64,000 bases of DNA, taken from assembly GCA_029959085.1 (NCBI GenBank), contig JARWIR010000023.1, positions 4,477,860-4,541,859 on the forward strand, given 5' to 3'. Made by a program: the position numbers and the translations under genes. Positions 23,220 to 33,932 of the stretch are shown here, piece by piece. Within the stretch, counting starts at the first letter, position 1; each line of letters begins with the position of its first letter. Origin of the DNA: Nemophila menziesii (lineage: Eukaryota > Streptophyta > Magnoliopsida > Boraginales > Hydrophyllaceae). Under the pieces are notes generated by a model. That model saw nothing but the letters and a program-made list of their open reading frames with translations, was not told where the DNA came from and searched no databases.

Positions 23220-24766
23220 TGGTGGTCCTTTGTGTGTTCTAAATAAATGCAAATAATAATCGAACCACAACCGCAAGTGTACGGTTGTCCCAAGTAGTAA
23301 TTCTGATAATCAGATTCGTTCCAAGGACGGATGGTTGATCACAATGTCTATGCAAATAGTGATTGATGCACTTATGAAAATAAAAGAGGATAATTTGTTT
23401 GTTTTGGTTTTGTGATTTATTACTAAATAAATGAAAGACAAAATAATAATGCAAGTAAAAACTAAGACGCAAGTATGAGCAAGTAGTACTTGAGAGACGC
23501 AAGGGTTTTCTTAACTATCATTCATTTCATACATTGTTTAAGGGACAAATTTGTAAATTGGTATTGGTCGGGATTCTATAATCTCCTTACCCCCGTCAGG
23601 GTGGACTAAGGAGCAACTATCAAATGCTACAAACCCCGTCAGGGCGATTATAGTCCACTCTCAAGTGTTAAAATGTTCATTACCCAATAGGCCATAGGTT
23701 TAATTAAGCTCGTCAGAGTCAATAATTTCTAACCTACATTCATTAACTAGTTCGGTACCTAAACCCCCCGTCAAGGTGATCCAATCGCCACTAATTGGAA
23801 TAGCCTAGATACTAAATCCTATCATTGGTTAATTACGTCAATAATAGTAATTAAAAATGCAAATTAAAGAAAAATACAATTTACCCAATTTGATTTAAAT
23901 AATAAATATCCCAAATTCAAATGTATAGAATGAAATCAAATTGGGATTAACCCATTATGCGTTCTCAAGCACTATGAATTGTTTAGCTCATATTAAAAAG
24001 AAAAACTAAATTAAAATAAATGGAATTCATAATTGATTACAAATAAAAGATAAAAGAAACCTAATTTCCGGAATTGGAATGACTGAGAACGGAGCTATAG
24101 ACCCACTCCAGCTCTAGCAGCTTCTTCTTCCTTCCTTCTGTTGCTTCTCTCTGGTGTTTTTAATTGTAAAGAATGAATTGTATGAAAAATAGAAGTCCAG
24201 ACCTCCTTTTATAATCAGAAAAACGGATTAGGGCTTGGACCAGAAATTAAAAGCCTAATTAAATGTCCAAGCCCACTCTTTAAGCCCAAAATCCCGTAAC
24301 TGATGACAGGCCTTCACTAAAACTGCTTTTCCCGATGCGTTACAACTCCGATTGACCTCATTCCAGTTGCTAAAGTTCCGTACTTCGATAAGGAATGTTT
24401 TCTCTTCAAAGGTCAGCGGCTCAATCAGCTCTTAAGTACCTCGAAAACAGCAATCAAGGGCCTGGAAAATGGATTTTCAGCTCTAAAAATAAAATCTTCG
24501 GGATTTCTCTTCAAGTCTTGACTCTATCTTTTGATCTTTGACTTTATCTTCGGATTCCTTTCCTAGCTAACATCTAAAAACCTGTAAACTTTACACTAAA
24601 AATACCAATATTACGCGCAAAAGTTTAATAATTCAAAAATGCTAGAAATAAAAAGGTAATTCCGAAATATTGCATATTTAGTCCAAAAGTCTATCGAATT
24701 AATTAAAATAACACCAAAAATGATGTCTCCTAAGGGTCTAAAATAAGAACAATTAAGGAGACATCA
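23220..24766 (-). repeat. 5' LTR of element D
   Basis: Partner of 15650-17196, same length, no differences seen. TATAAAAGG at 24215-24223 on the minus strand is the likely promoter for the Gag-PR transcript. Confidence 0.97.
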
Positions 24767-24771
24767 ATGTT

Positions 24772-25282
24772 GAAGGAAGATATTAGTGATAGTGATATGA
24801 CCATCATGCCGGTTATAAATGAAGACCACCATGTGGTTGACAATCCTATTAGCATGGTAGAAGAAGGAGTAGCAACGAAAATCCTAGAAATTGAAACTAA
24901 GGTTGCTATTCCTATGGTGCGTACACATGATCAAGATACTGAACGCAAACTAGAAAAGGAGGTGATCAAGATTAAGATTCCACATCAAGAATATGATGAA
25001 GTAATAGTGGAAGATTGGGTGGAAAGCGAAGACGAATGTGAAGTGGTTGAGGAATCAATTGAATTAAAGCTTCATAATAAAAGAGAAGTCGAATCCCCAC
25101 CACAAAAAGTTCACCAATCACTATCTCCACCACAAATCATCATTAGAGATAAAATATTGGAATCACATCTATTACTACAAATGATCAATAGGTGCTACGC
25201 AAGAAAGGTGCTACACCGCGAGAGTAAAGCGGCACGGAGAAGCACCTACCCACCACACTTTAAAGAGGAAGTGCGAGATTAA
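24772..25282 (+). CDS. Element C unrecognised protein, C-terminal part
   Basis: Continuation of the frame begun at 15180. The two parts total 327 codons including the stop once the ATGTT duplication is counted once, so the frame was open when D inserted. This part (about 170 residues) is acidic in the middle (EVIVEDWVESEDECEV) and basic near the end (ARKVLHRESKAARRS), with no transmembrane segment. No motif of Gag, protease or any polymerase is visible. It ends at the TAA at 25280-25282. A further short basic frame (25332-25529, 65 codons, many Arg/Lys) follows and could be a detached tail. Function unknown. Confidence 0.6.
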
Positions 25283-25715
25283 AAAGAATAAAAATGAGCT
25301 TATACCGTTAAGGACGCTTATCTACTATCGTGTGGTGAAGAATAAGTTTCGTCATCAAAGTAAGAAGGCGAAACGGAGATACTACCCTCCCCCTTTTAGA
25401 GATCGATTGAATAAAATTTTAAGGGGGAAGGTTCTAAAGCTTACATGCCAAGGACGAGGCGAATTCAAGCGGAGGAGAACCGCAAGGGCCTCAATACCAT
25501 CTTCATGGAAGGTAACGCGTCGAACTTAAAGACGTAATAAACAAAAGTGCTTCTCGAGAGACAACCCATGTTTAAATTGCTTTATGTTTTTCAATTCCTA
25601 GTGTATAATTCTAAATTAGTGTAGAGTTTTAGTGTCTACTTTTAAAAGAAATGAGAAAGGTAGTGTGTTATTGGTGCAGGAATTGAGTTTGGGGTGCTAG
25701 GAAATGCAAAGGAAA
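25283..25715 (+). other. Element C region between ORF and palindromes
   Basis: Holds a basic 65-codon frame (25332-25529) of uncertain status. Near 25511 is the block GGTAACGCGTCGAACTTAAA, which matches the end of pol or of the Gag-PR tail in the other elements (31902, 44276, 52476). A TGAGTTTGGGG box lies at about 25685. No RT or integrase sequence is present. Confidence 0.6.
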
Positions 25716-26070
25716 TTGGCGCAGACTACCCCCGCGGTGTACCCCCTATACCGCAGGGATGTACCGCGCCCAAAAACCCGTACCACGGGTCGCGCACCAC
25801 GGGTCTTATCCAGAGGTGAGAAAAAAAGAAGCAGATAGCCGCGGTGCACCGCACCCTACACCGCACGCCCAAAACGCGTGCCACGGGGTATGTACCGCGG
25901 GTTTTTTCACGGAGCACGAGCGGACTACCCATGCACCGCACCCTTGCACCGCACGGCAAAAATGCGTGCCACGGGGTGCTAGCACGGGTATAAGGCAGAG
26001 GCGAGAAATTCACACCAACAGCGCTGCGGTGTACCCTCGCAGTACACCCATGCACCGCGCCAGGCGGTTT
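25715..26070 (+). repeat. GC-rich short-palindrome region of element C (GTACCGCGGT dialect)
   Basis: GC-rich island with repeated short units such as GCGGTGTACC, GGTGCACCGCA, ACCACGGG and ACGCGTGCCACGGG, several of them near-palindromic. Two larger repeats end in GCGTGCCACGGGGT (near 25874 and 25964). Position is the same as the arrays of the other elements. Confidence 0.8.
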
Positions 26071-26155
26071 GTGAAGAGATCAAGGCCCAGTCAACTTCTT
26101 ACCTTAACGAGATAAACCCTAGCCTCTTCCAAACGAATTTTCCAGCTCCCAACCC

Positions 26156-26163
26156 TATAAAAA
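26156..26163 (+). promoter_or_regulatory. Candidate internal TATA box of element C
   Basis: CTATAAAAAC downstream of the palindromes and about 320 bases before the ORF3 start, followed by a CA-rich leader. Role inferred from position in five of six elements. Confidence 0.45.
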
Positions 26164-26479
26164 CAACTTGAAGCTTGATTATACCTGCACAAAGACCACT
26201 ACAACACCCAAGAACATTAAATCCTTCCTCCTATTTCTTTCTAAACACACATCTAACACCACAATTCTTCAAGAAAATCAAGAAATCTTCTCCTTCAACC
26301 TTAAACCTCTTCATCAAAGCTTCAATCCTATTCATTAAACCTCCCCCAAGCTGTTACATATTCATTACCCATCTCATATGACCCCATAATACTTCAATAC
26401 AAATCCTCAAAAACATCAAATTTCAAAACTCCTCTCTAGTTTTTGATTATTTGAAGTTTTGAGTTTGGGGTCCATTGAG

Positions 26480-26757
26480 ATGTCAAAGATTGGGAGGTCA
26501 AGAATACCATGAAGAGAAAAGAGAAGTTGGAGAAGCTTGTATTACTTCTGGGTGTTGAAAGATGTAGTTGGAAGAATGGAAACTTTGGAGGATAATCATG
26601 AAGAGGTGATTGAAACCCATAGAAAAAATCACAAAAGAGTTGGAGCTTATGCAAATCATTTACGTAGAGTGAGCAATGTTCCACATGGCACCTACGTAAC
26701 ACAAGGAGCTCAACCTACACGCAACAATGGAAACCAGCTTCGTGCTGGTTCAGATAC
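26480..26757 (+). pseudogene. Element C ORF3 remnant
   Basis: ATG 26480 follows a TGAGTTTGGGG box (about 26459-26469). Ten codons are open, then a stop. A coiled-coil-like stretch (VGRMETLEDNHEEVIETH) and the end block CAGCTTCGTGCTGGTTCAGA match the C-terminus of E2 ORF3. The Transposase_32-like centre is gone, as in D. Confidence 0.6.
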
Positions 26758-26769
26758 GTTTTCCTATCC

Positions 26770-28233
26770 ATTTCTTATTTGTTTTAATTGTTTAATTGCT
26801 TTCTTGAGTCTTTTTCGAGTCGTGGGGACACGACCCATTTTTGAGTTTGGGGTGGGGTTCGTTGCCTCATCCCAATTTTATGTGTTTTACTTAAAATTTA
26901 GTTCGAGGAATGTTTTGACTGTAGAGTTGTAGAGTATTTTAAATGCCCCCATCAAGCATGCTTTTCATGAATTTATGATAGAAAATAGTTGACTTTAGGA
27001 GTTAGTATGAAGCTGAACTTTGATTGCATGCAAATTTGAGATAATTGATAGGAAAAAATAATGAACAATGCAAAAGAAGTAAACTTGTGCTTAAGGATAA
27101 TAGGTGGTTTGTAGAACGTGAGATCTAAATAAGTAGAGACCCCACTTAGGTATGAACTAGAGGCAAGTTGTGTAAATAGGAAGATGATAGAGGCAGTTCT
27201 TTGTTAGCCCTTTGAATCCTTTTTGGCTGTCTATCCCTGAATTAATTTTATCCTTCTTAGACAAATTTTTAGCCTTTAAGCCTTTCTTTTGTTGCCACAT
27301 TATAAGCCAATTTCCCTTTAGATTATTAGGCATGACCATATGACCCGCACTTGAATCACGATCCTGAGACTTCCTGTCTTGAGCTTGAGTTTGGGGTGGT
27401 GGGTCCACTATATGGGAATTTACATTGGGTTGGGATTTTTGGAGCTTATAAATTGTGCTTTGTGCTATATATGATGATGATTCACATGTTTATTATATTG
27501 TAACCCTTTTCCGGGGTAATAGTGAATGGAAAAGAAGCTTCGAGCTCAAGTTATGAATAGGCATAACTATGAAAAATAGCATGATATCTCAAAAATAAAA
27601 CGAGAGTCATAGCTATACAAAAGAAAAAGAAAAAAATGAATGATTTAAAAAGAAAATATATTCGGACCGGCAAAGTGGAAATTTTTTAAGTGAATCATCC
27701 TTAGTGCTTATTGGGTTAATTTGGGGACGCTAATTAAGCGCGTCAATTGGGTTGAGTGAGAACGTAATTCGAGTGTAAACTCAAGCTCTTGGACAGTTTT
27801 GTTGATAGTAAGTGAGGAGAGAGCCAAAAGCTCACTTCAAATTTACCAAATATACATACCATACCGTCCTTCAGCCTATGCTAAACCCGTAAAGTCCTCG
27901 TGCTTCCTAGATGCACAGTGATTTAATAGGGAGTATTCTAAGTGGAGCGTTCAAAGCAAGTAAAGATCAAGGAACACCCTATAGCCACCATCTTGAGATA
28001 AGTATTAAGCGTAACCTTCTAGCATTGTGAAACTAATTTTGGATTGATATTGTTTTGTATTTGATTTTGCATGATAAGTGTAGGTGTATATTAATTCCTA
28101 GATTAGACTATATGAGATTTGTTTTAAGTTGTGCTTTGGGATTATTTCTAGATTCTACCTTCTGCATTCACCTAAAAGATCCTTTGTTTTTATTTTACTT
28201 TGTCGGGACGACAAAGGTTTGAGTTTGGGGTCT
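26770..28233 (+). other. Element C conserved 3' non-coding module and polypurine tract
   Basis: No gene. Contains the hairpin at 26817-26836 (one stem base changed), TGAGTTTGGGG boxes near 26840 and 27389 (the latter reads GAGTTTGGGGTGG), a CTTTTCCGG/CCGGCAAAG pair near 27505 and 27667, the GAGAGAGCCAAAAGCTCACT block near 27820, and the polypurine tract TTTGAGTTTGGGGTCT at 28218-28233 next to the 3' LTR. Order is the same as in E2. Confidence 0.75.
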
Positions 28234-29950
28234 TGATGTCTCCCTATTTGTTCTAATTTTTAGCCCATTGGAGACATCCTTTTAGGTGAATAAATGACTT
28301 ATTTTATAGACTTTTAGGCTTATTTGATCATATTGCACTTTCTCCCCTTGGAAATTAACTATTTGCGGAATCTGAGCTTTTGTGCGTAAATTTGACTATT
28401 TTTAATGCAAAGTTAATTGGTTCTTGAATTTCATGAAAGACCAATCCAAGGAGGAGAAGTGAGAATAAAGTCCTAGTGTATTTTAGAGTGTTAGGAAATG
28501 ATTTTGAGTCGAGTTTCTATTTTTAGAGTACACTTTCCTATTTCGTTTTCTTGATTAATTCTTTTTAAGCATATGCGGTTTAATTATTTATTTAATGTGA
28601 AGCTTTAAAAGATAAATGGTAATTACTTAGAGACCAAGTCAAGATAAAGATGAAAGGAAAGAAGATTTACATGGATATAAGAAGATTTAGGAAAGATATA
28701 TTCAAAGAAGGAAAAGATAAACCTGCCTTTTGAAATCTGATATTCCAGCCACGTTTTAAAGATTAAATCATAATTAAAGATTGGCATGGATTCTGGACGA
28801 ATGGTCTGCACCAATAGAAAGCTCTTTCCAAGACAAGCAGTTTCATATATTGGAACTCTTCAAACGGATAAGTATTCAAAAAGATATGACCAAATCAAAT
28901 CAGCAGCAAAATCTTATCTTTCCTAGAATTTAGAGCTACGAATTTAAGAGTCTTTGACTTGTCTTCCACTCCAAGCAAATTCGACCTAGGGTCTTCCAAC
29001 ACCTATAAATACATCCCTTAGACCTCATAATTCAGTACCTCTCATATTTTACTCAATTCATACATCCTTAGAGAGAGAGTCAACCACTTAAGAGCAAGAA
29101 GGCAAAGGAAGAGCTAGAGCTGGAGGAATTCTGTTCTTCCACCAACAGTCATCTAATCCTTAGGTTATATATTTCTTTTCTGTAATTAAATATGATGTCT
29201 TTCTATTTAATTTCAGTCTTTAATATTGCTATGAGCTAAACTTTTATATACTTGAGAATCGCAATAAAAGGATGAACCTTAATTAATTATTTCTATGTTT
29301 TGAATTTGGGATTGTTTAGATGTAAATTGAATTAGGTCTTAGATATTGGATATTACTTTGTTCTTAATCACTATTTCTTTTCCGCGCAACTAGAATTAGA
29401 TTTTAGTATTTAGGCTATTCCATATAGTGGCGTATGGATCATCCGACATGGGGGTTTGAATACAGATCTAGGTAATACCCGTGTAATGTCCGTTATTGAC
29501 CGACAGGCTTAACTAGTTACATAGCCAAAGAGGTAAAATCATATCATCCGAAAAGCCATATTCGACCATACAGGTGTTTATGATACTTTAGGATAGCTTC
29601 TAGGTCCACCCGACAGGGGGCTAGGAGATATTAGAGTCCCGACTAATATTATAATACCAATTCTACCCTTAAACATAACATAGATTATATTAGTTAGGAG
29701 GATTCTTTGCGAGACTCAAGTAATTCTCTTATCTGAAGTCAGTATTTTATTTGCTTTTATTTATTTTAATTTAGATTTTATTATTTGCATCTTTAGTTAT
29801 TAGAAAACCAAACAAAAATCTATATTTTACTTTTTCTGTTAAACAATTATTCTTGCTATCTGATTAATACTGGAGTTGAACCTAATCCGTCCCTGAGAAC
29901 GAACTCGATTTATCGAATATTACTTGGACAACCGTACACTTGCGGTAATT
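28234..29950 (+). repeat. 3' LTR of element C, chimeric and end-truncated
   Basis: Starts TGATGTCTCC. TATAAATA at 29004-29011. Up to about 29040 it is about 95% like the 5' LTR. After that it differs strongly and is more like the E-type LTR (TAGGCTATTCC, GTGGCG, GGATCAT). It stops after CACTTGCGGTAATT, lacking the last 50-60 bases including the CCACCA end. Confidence 0.82.
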
Positions 29951-29992
29951 GTCGACACGCTAATGAGACACAAGTCCCCGGCAGCGGCGCCA
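29951..29992 (-). other. Element B leader remnant and primer binding site
   Basis: The minus-strand PBS TGGCGCCGCTGCCGGGGA is at 29975-29992. Left of it only about 24 bases of leader remain (minus-strand CTTGTGTCTCATTAGCG, matching A after its PBS) before the truncated C LTR. The rest of the B leader and gag N-terminus, about 0.9 kb by comparison with A, is deleted. Confidence 0.8.
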
Positions 29993-29998
29993 AAAACT

Positions 29999-31525
29999 TG
30001 GTGTCGCCTCGGGTGTTAGAAAAATAAGATAAATATAAGCCAGAAAACAATGCACTTTCACCCTAGACAAGCACGGTACTGCAAGTATTACAGGACGTAT
30101 GCAAGTTTTAATGATAAGTTGAATTCGTTCTCAGGGAATTAGTGTGCTATACGAATGGGTAAATAATAACGAGTAAGAAGCAATTACTTAAGAGACAGGA
30201 AATAAAAGAGATAAATTCGAAATTACTAATTAAAATAAAAAATAAAAACAATAAATACGGAGAAATATGAGATGAGAAGTATAGCTTAGGTTTTGCTAGT
30301 ATGCACTAATCATTCTAATTCTTTCTATCAAATCTTGTTAATAAGGGAGATAATTAGCTCTTAGATACTTAATCATGATTCTAAATTCGCATACCTTAGA
30401 CCTTGAGAGCGACTAACAGGGCTACAGACACATCATGAGTCAGCCTAAACCTATTGTAATCAAGCGCCACCAAGGCCCTAAGCAATTCAATTCCAAACAT
30501 GATGATAGTGGTTAAAATATACCCTAATGACTATCTAGCTAGAATTAGTGTTGTCAATACCAATATCGACACTAGACGTTATGTGGTGTTTCAAAAATTA
30601 GACACCCAGTTAAGGTGAACATCTAACTACTATTAAGAAAGCCTAAAGTGATCAGTTCTAGGACAGGCAATAATTTAAAACACATAAACAAATATATAGG
30701 TAAGAAGCTAATATCAGATTAAAACATATAATTCCCAAAGAAACTTAGATAGAAAGAAAATAGAATTCATAGATTATACATGATGCAAAACCCAAGCTAT
30801 GGGAAAATTAGTTCATACCTGAAGGAAATAAACTAAAAAAAATAATAAAAGACATCATCTTGCTCTCTACAATAATTCTAATGATAATAAACCTAAAGAC
30901 TAATTACTATGAGGCAATGATGATTTACAAGTGATATAAGGATGTATTTATAGGTGTATAGAAGACCTAATTCGTTTTCTTTAAGGAGAAGGTAAGTAGT
31001 GGACTCCAAGCCCAACTCAAATTCGTAATCCTAAAATATGAAATGAGGCCCATTTTTATTTTGGTCCTAAAAGCTTCAATTCTTATCCGTTTGACGCGTA
31101 TGAGTAGTCGAAATTCATCATCTCAGAAACATCTTAAACTTTTATGTTGACCGTTTTTCCAATTTCACCACCGATTTTAAGATATAAGCTGATTTGTGGT
31201 CGTGGGTGGTTAAATTCGGGAATATGTCAGCTTTTCCTTTTCCATATTTTTAGCTTTTCTTTCCTTATCTCCAATTTTCATGCTAATCTTTTTCCATATC
31301 TCTTAGTCTTTGACTTGGACTCTAATTAATCTCCCTGATTATCTTTAAAGCTTCACACTAAATAAATAATTAAACCTAATATGCTCTAAAAATAATAATT
31401 TACTAAATCAAGACTCAAAATCGGAAAGTGTAACATTTCTCAAGAAAAACGACTAGAAAGACTTCTAAATCACTAAAAATGATGTCTCCAACTAGGATTA
31501 ATTCATGACAAATGAGGAGACATCA
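29999..31525 (-). repeat. 5' LTR of element B
   Basis: Partner of 5885-7392. TATAAATA at 30945-30952 on the minus strand. The inverted repeat TGATGTCTCC and GGAGACATCA lies at its right end (minus-strand 5' end). The target copy GAATA follows at 31526-31530. Confidence 0.92.
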
Positions 31526-31530
31526 GAATA

Positions 31531-31897
31531 GTTACGCTCCATGCTAAAAAAGTATCTGAGACATTTTATGTCTGGGGTAGAAACCAAGGAAGTTAGATCC
31601 AACAGTTCCTATCATCCACACAGTTGAAAAATATAGAGTCTTAGATTAAATCCAAACAAATCCAGTGGATACTACACCAATGAGTGAGTTTGGGGTCGAC
31701 CATGAAGTTGTATGGAAAGTCTGAAAACCAGAAACTAGTCCACACAATCACAAAGATTCGTGGATGGGACCATTTATAGTCATGGAAGTTGTTTCAGCTA
31801 AAGTGATAGAAATCAGGCCCAAGAGGGGTATCAAACGCAGATTAGTAGACGTTCATAGTCTTTCTCGTTTTGTGGAGTCTATATTTGAAAATCTTGA
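31531..31897 (+). pseudogene. Element A protease end and GPY/F-like tail, broken
   Basis: Resumes the A gene after element B. Matches the B protein from its protease end (HAKKVSETFYV) through FGVDHEVVWK, DSWMGPFIVMEV and KRRLVDVHSL. The terminal CWGGY block is shifted by a small deletion; the aligned stop is at 31895-31897. It confirms that A, like B and D, joins protease directly to this tail. Confidence 0.75.
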
Positions 31898-32258
31898 CAG
31901 AGGTAACGCGTCTAACTTTTAAAGACGTTAAAAAAAGTGTTGTACGGGAGACAACCCTGAATTTTTATGTTTTTATCTTTTTAGTTTATGTTTAGACTAG
32001 TTGTTTTTAATAGATATTGCAGTATTGAAGAAGGTATTAGTGTTTTTGATGTGCAGGTACTTAAGAAATCGAGTAAGGGAAAAGAAACACAAAAATTTTG
32101 GCGAAAAACAGATGTACATGCAGTACACCGCACCATCCCTACGGTGCACCGCACCCCGAAAAAACGTCACAACGGTTGGAGAAATTAGGTTCAAAGCCGA
32201 AGCTAAGGTGTCATCCAGATCTTTCATACGGTATATCGTACGGATGCTCCGGTGCACC
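31898..32258 (+). repeat. Element A GC palindrome region, first part (GGTGCACCGCA dialect)
   Basis: After the block GGTAACGCGTCTAAC come repeated GGTGCACCGCA and GTACACCGCACC units and CGGTATATCG-type near-palindromes, mainly 32110-32258. Element E1 inserted within the last GGTGCACC. The region continues at 57947. Confidence 0.72.
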
Positions 32259-33796
32259 TGATGTCTCCCTAATTGTTCTTATTTTAGACCCTTGGGAGAC
32301 ATCATTTTTTATGTTTATTTGAATATTTAGGTAGACTTTTGAGTTAAAAATGCAATAATCCAGAATTCCTATTTATTTCTAGTATTTTTGATTTATTAAA
32401 CTTTTGCGCTTAATCTTGTGTATTTTAGTGAAAAGTTTGTAGGTTTTGAATATTAGCTAGGAAAGGAATCCGAGAAGAGAGTTAAAGATCGTGATATGGA
32501 GTCAAGGCTTGAAGATAAATCCCGAAAGAATTCCATTTTAGAGCTGCAAATCTGGAAAACAGGCCAAAGATTGTTGATTTCGAGGCACGTAAGAGATGAT
32601 TAAGCCGCTGACCTTTGAAGAGAATATGTTCCTTATCGAGTTACGGAAATTTAGCAAGTGATTTCAAGTCAATTAGAGTTATAACGAATCGGCTAGAGCG
32701 TTTTAGTGCAGGTGGTGCAGCTGTTACGGGATTTTGGGCTTAGAAAATGGACTTGGGCTTTTAATTAGTAATTTAATTTTAAGCCCAAGGCCTAATCTGA
32801 ATTTTAGCTTATAAAAGGAGCTCTTGACTTCTATTTTTCACACAATTCACTTTTTACAAAATAAAACATCAAGAGAGAAGAAGCAGAAGGGAGAAGAAGA
32901 AGTTGTAGAGCTGGAGAGAGTCTATATCTCCATTCTCAGCCAAATCCAATTCCGGAAATTAGGTCTTTCTTATTTTTAATTCAGTAAAACAATATGAATT
33001 CCATTTATTTTTAGTTAGTTTTCTTTTTAATTAGTATGAGCTAATTTCTCCATAGTACTTGAGAATGCTAAATGGGTGAATCCCGTTCTATTGAATTTCT
33101 TATGTCTGAAATTGGGTTTTTGTTAAATTAAATTAAATTGGGTCTTTTACTCTTTTTGGTAATTTGAGATTATTTAATGTTTTTGGAGTCATGAACTAAG
33201 AACAGGTGTTAGTATCTAGGCTATTCCACATACGTGGCGTGTGGATTATTCTGACGGAGGGTTTAGGTACGGACTTAATTACTCAATCTAAAATAGAAGC
33301 TATTGACTCTGACGAGCTTAGTTAATTTTAGGGCCAATGTGGTAAAATTTCTTAATCATTCGAAAGTGGATCATATTTACCCTTACGGGACTAGTGACAC
33401 TCTAGAATCGCCTTATAGTCCACCCTGACGGGGGTTTAAGGAATTTAGAATCCCAACCATTGTTAATTGACCAACTTAGTCCTTAAACAACATATGTTAT
33501 GAAATAGAATTAGGAGGATCCCTTGCGTTTTCAAGTACTGCCTTCTCATATTTGCGTTTTATTATTTACTTGCATTTTCTTTCATTACTTAGGATTAATA
33601 CAAACAACAAATCAATCATTAAATCTTTTACTTGCTTTCATAAGTGCAACCAATCATTATCTGATAAGCATTGTAGTTAACCAAACCGTCCCTGCGAACG
33701 ATCCTAGAATCATTATTACTACTTGGAACAACCGTACACTTGCGGTTGTGGTTCAATTACTTTTGCATTTATTTTAGAACACAAAAAGGACCACCA
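32259..33796 (+). repeat. 5' LTR of element E1
   Basis: 1538 bp. Starts TGATGTCTCCC with its inverted copy GGGAGACATCA ending about 50 bases in. TATAAAAGG at about 32810-32818. CTGACGGGG-type repeats 33250-33430. ACAACCG and CGGTTGT form a 7-bp stem near 33730-33750. Ends CCACCA. Confidence 0.95.
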
Positions 33797-33802
33797 AGTT
33801 TT

Positions 33803-33820
33803 TGGCGCCGCTGCCGGGGA
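33803..33820 (+). other. Primer binding site of element E1
   Basis: TGGCGCCGCTGCCGGGGA, six bases after the LTR; tRNA-Asp type. Confidence 0.9.
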
Positions 33821-33932
33821 CGGTAGCGTGTGACCACGGTGTTTATCCTTTAGTGATAGTTGCATTTATTTTATTTTTATCAGTTTTACGCTTTTTGTTT
33901 GTTCATCTTTTTCAGGTTTTTAGGTTTGGTGT

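Larger units (their letters stand above)
15650..24766 (-). mobile_element. Element D: youngest element, intact non-autonomous Gag-PR LTR retrotransposon
   Basis: 3' LTR 15650-17196 (left) and 5' LTR 23220-24766 (right), both 1547 bp with no difference found by line-by-line reading. Target duplication ATGTT at 15645-15649 and 24767-24771, inside the ORF of C. 9117 bp long. It has a PBS, one uninterrupted 943-aa Gag-protease-GPY/F-tail frame, a five-unit palindrome array, an ORF3 remnant, the conserved 3' module and a polypurine tract. RT, RNase H and the integrase core are absent. LTR, PBS, Gag and arrays match the E1/E2 family, so an E-type autonomous element is the likely source of enzymes. 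It is the innermost and latest insertion of its branch. Confidence 0.95.
13243..29950 (+). mobile_element. Element C: plus-strand non-autonomous LTR element encoding a novel protein
   Basis: 5' LTR 13243-15009 and 3' LTR 28234 to about 29950, inserted in the gag of B. The 5' flank is CATGG (13238-13242); the matching right-hand copy is missing because the end of the 3' LTR and adjoining B sequence are deleted. Its own sequence is 13243-15649 and 24772-29950; element D fills the gap. It has a PBS, one 326-codon ORF of unknown type, a GC palindrome region, an ORF3 remnant, the conserved 3' module and a polypurine tract. It has no Gag core, protease, RT or integrase, so all enzymes must have come from elsewhere. 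Confidence 0.88.
5885..31525 (-). mobile_element. Element B: minus-strand Athila-like non-autonomous LTR retrotransposon
   Basis: Left (3') LTR 5885-7392, right (5') LTR 29999-31525, target duplication GAATA at 5880-5884 and 31526-31530, inside the protease of element A. Its own parts are 5885-13242 and about 29951-31525; element C fills the middle. Reading on the minus strand: LTR, PBS, a deletion of the leader and N-terminal gag, then gag C-part, protease, GPY/F tail, GC palindromes, ORF3, 3' module, polypurine tract, LTR. It is closely related to A (same Gag, same TATAAATA promoter type, same tail ending WGGY). LTRs differ by roughly 4-5% by eye. No RT, RNase H or integrase core. Confidence 0.92.

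Noticed and set aside
28234..31525. A separate small element made of the C 3' LTR and the B 5' LTR
   Set aside because: The two LTRs belong to different families in opposite orientation; the PBS at 29975-29992 pairs with the B LTR, and a deletion explains the short gap.
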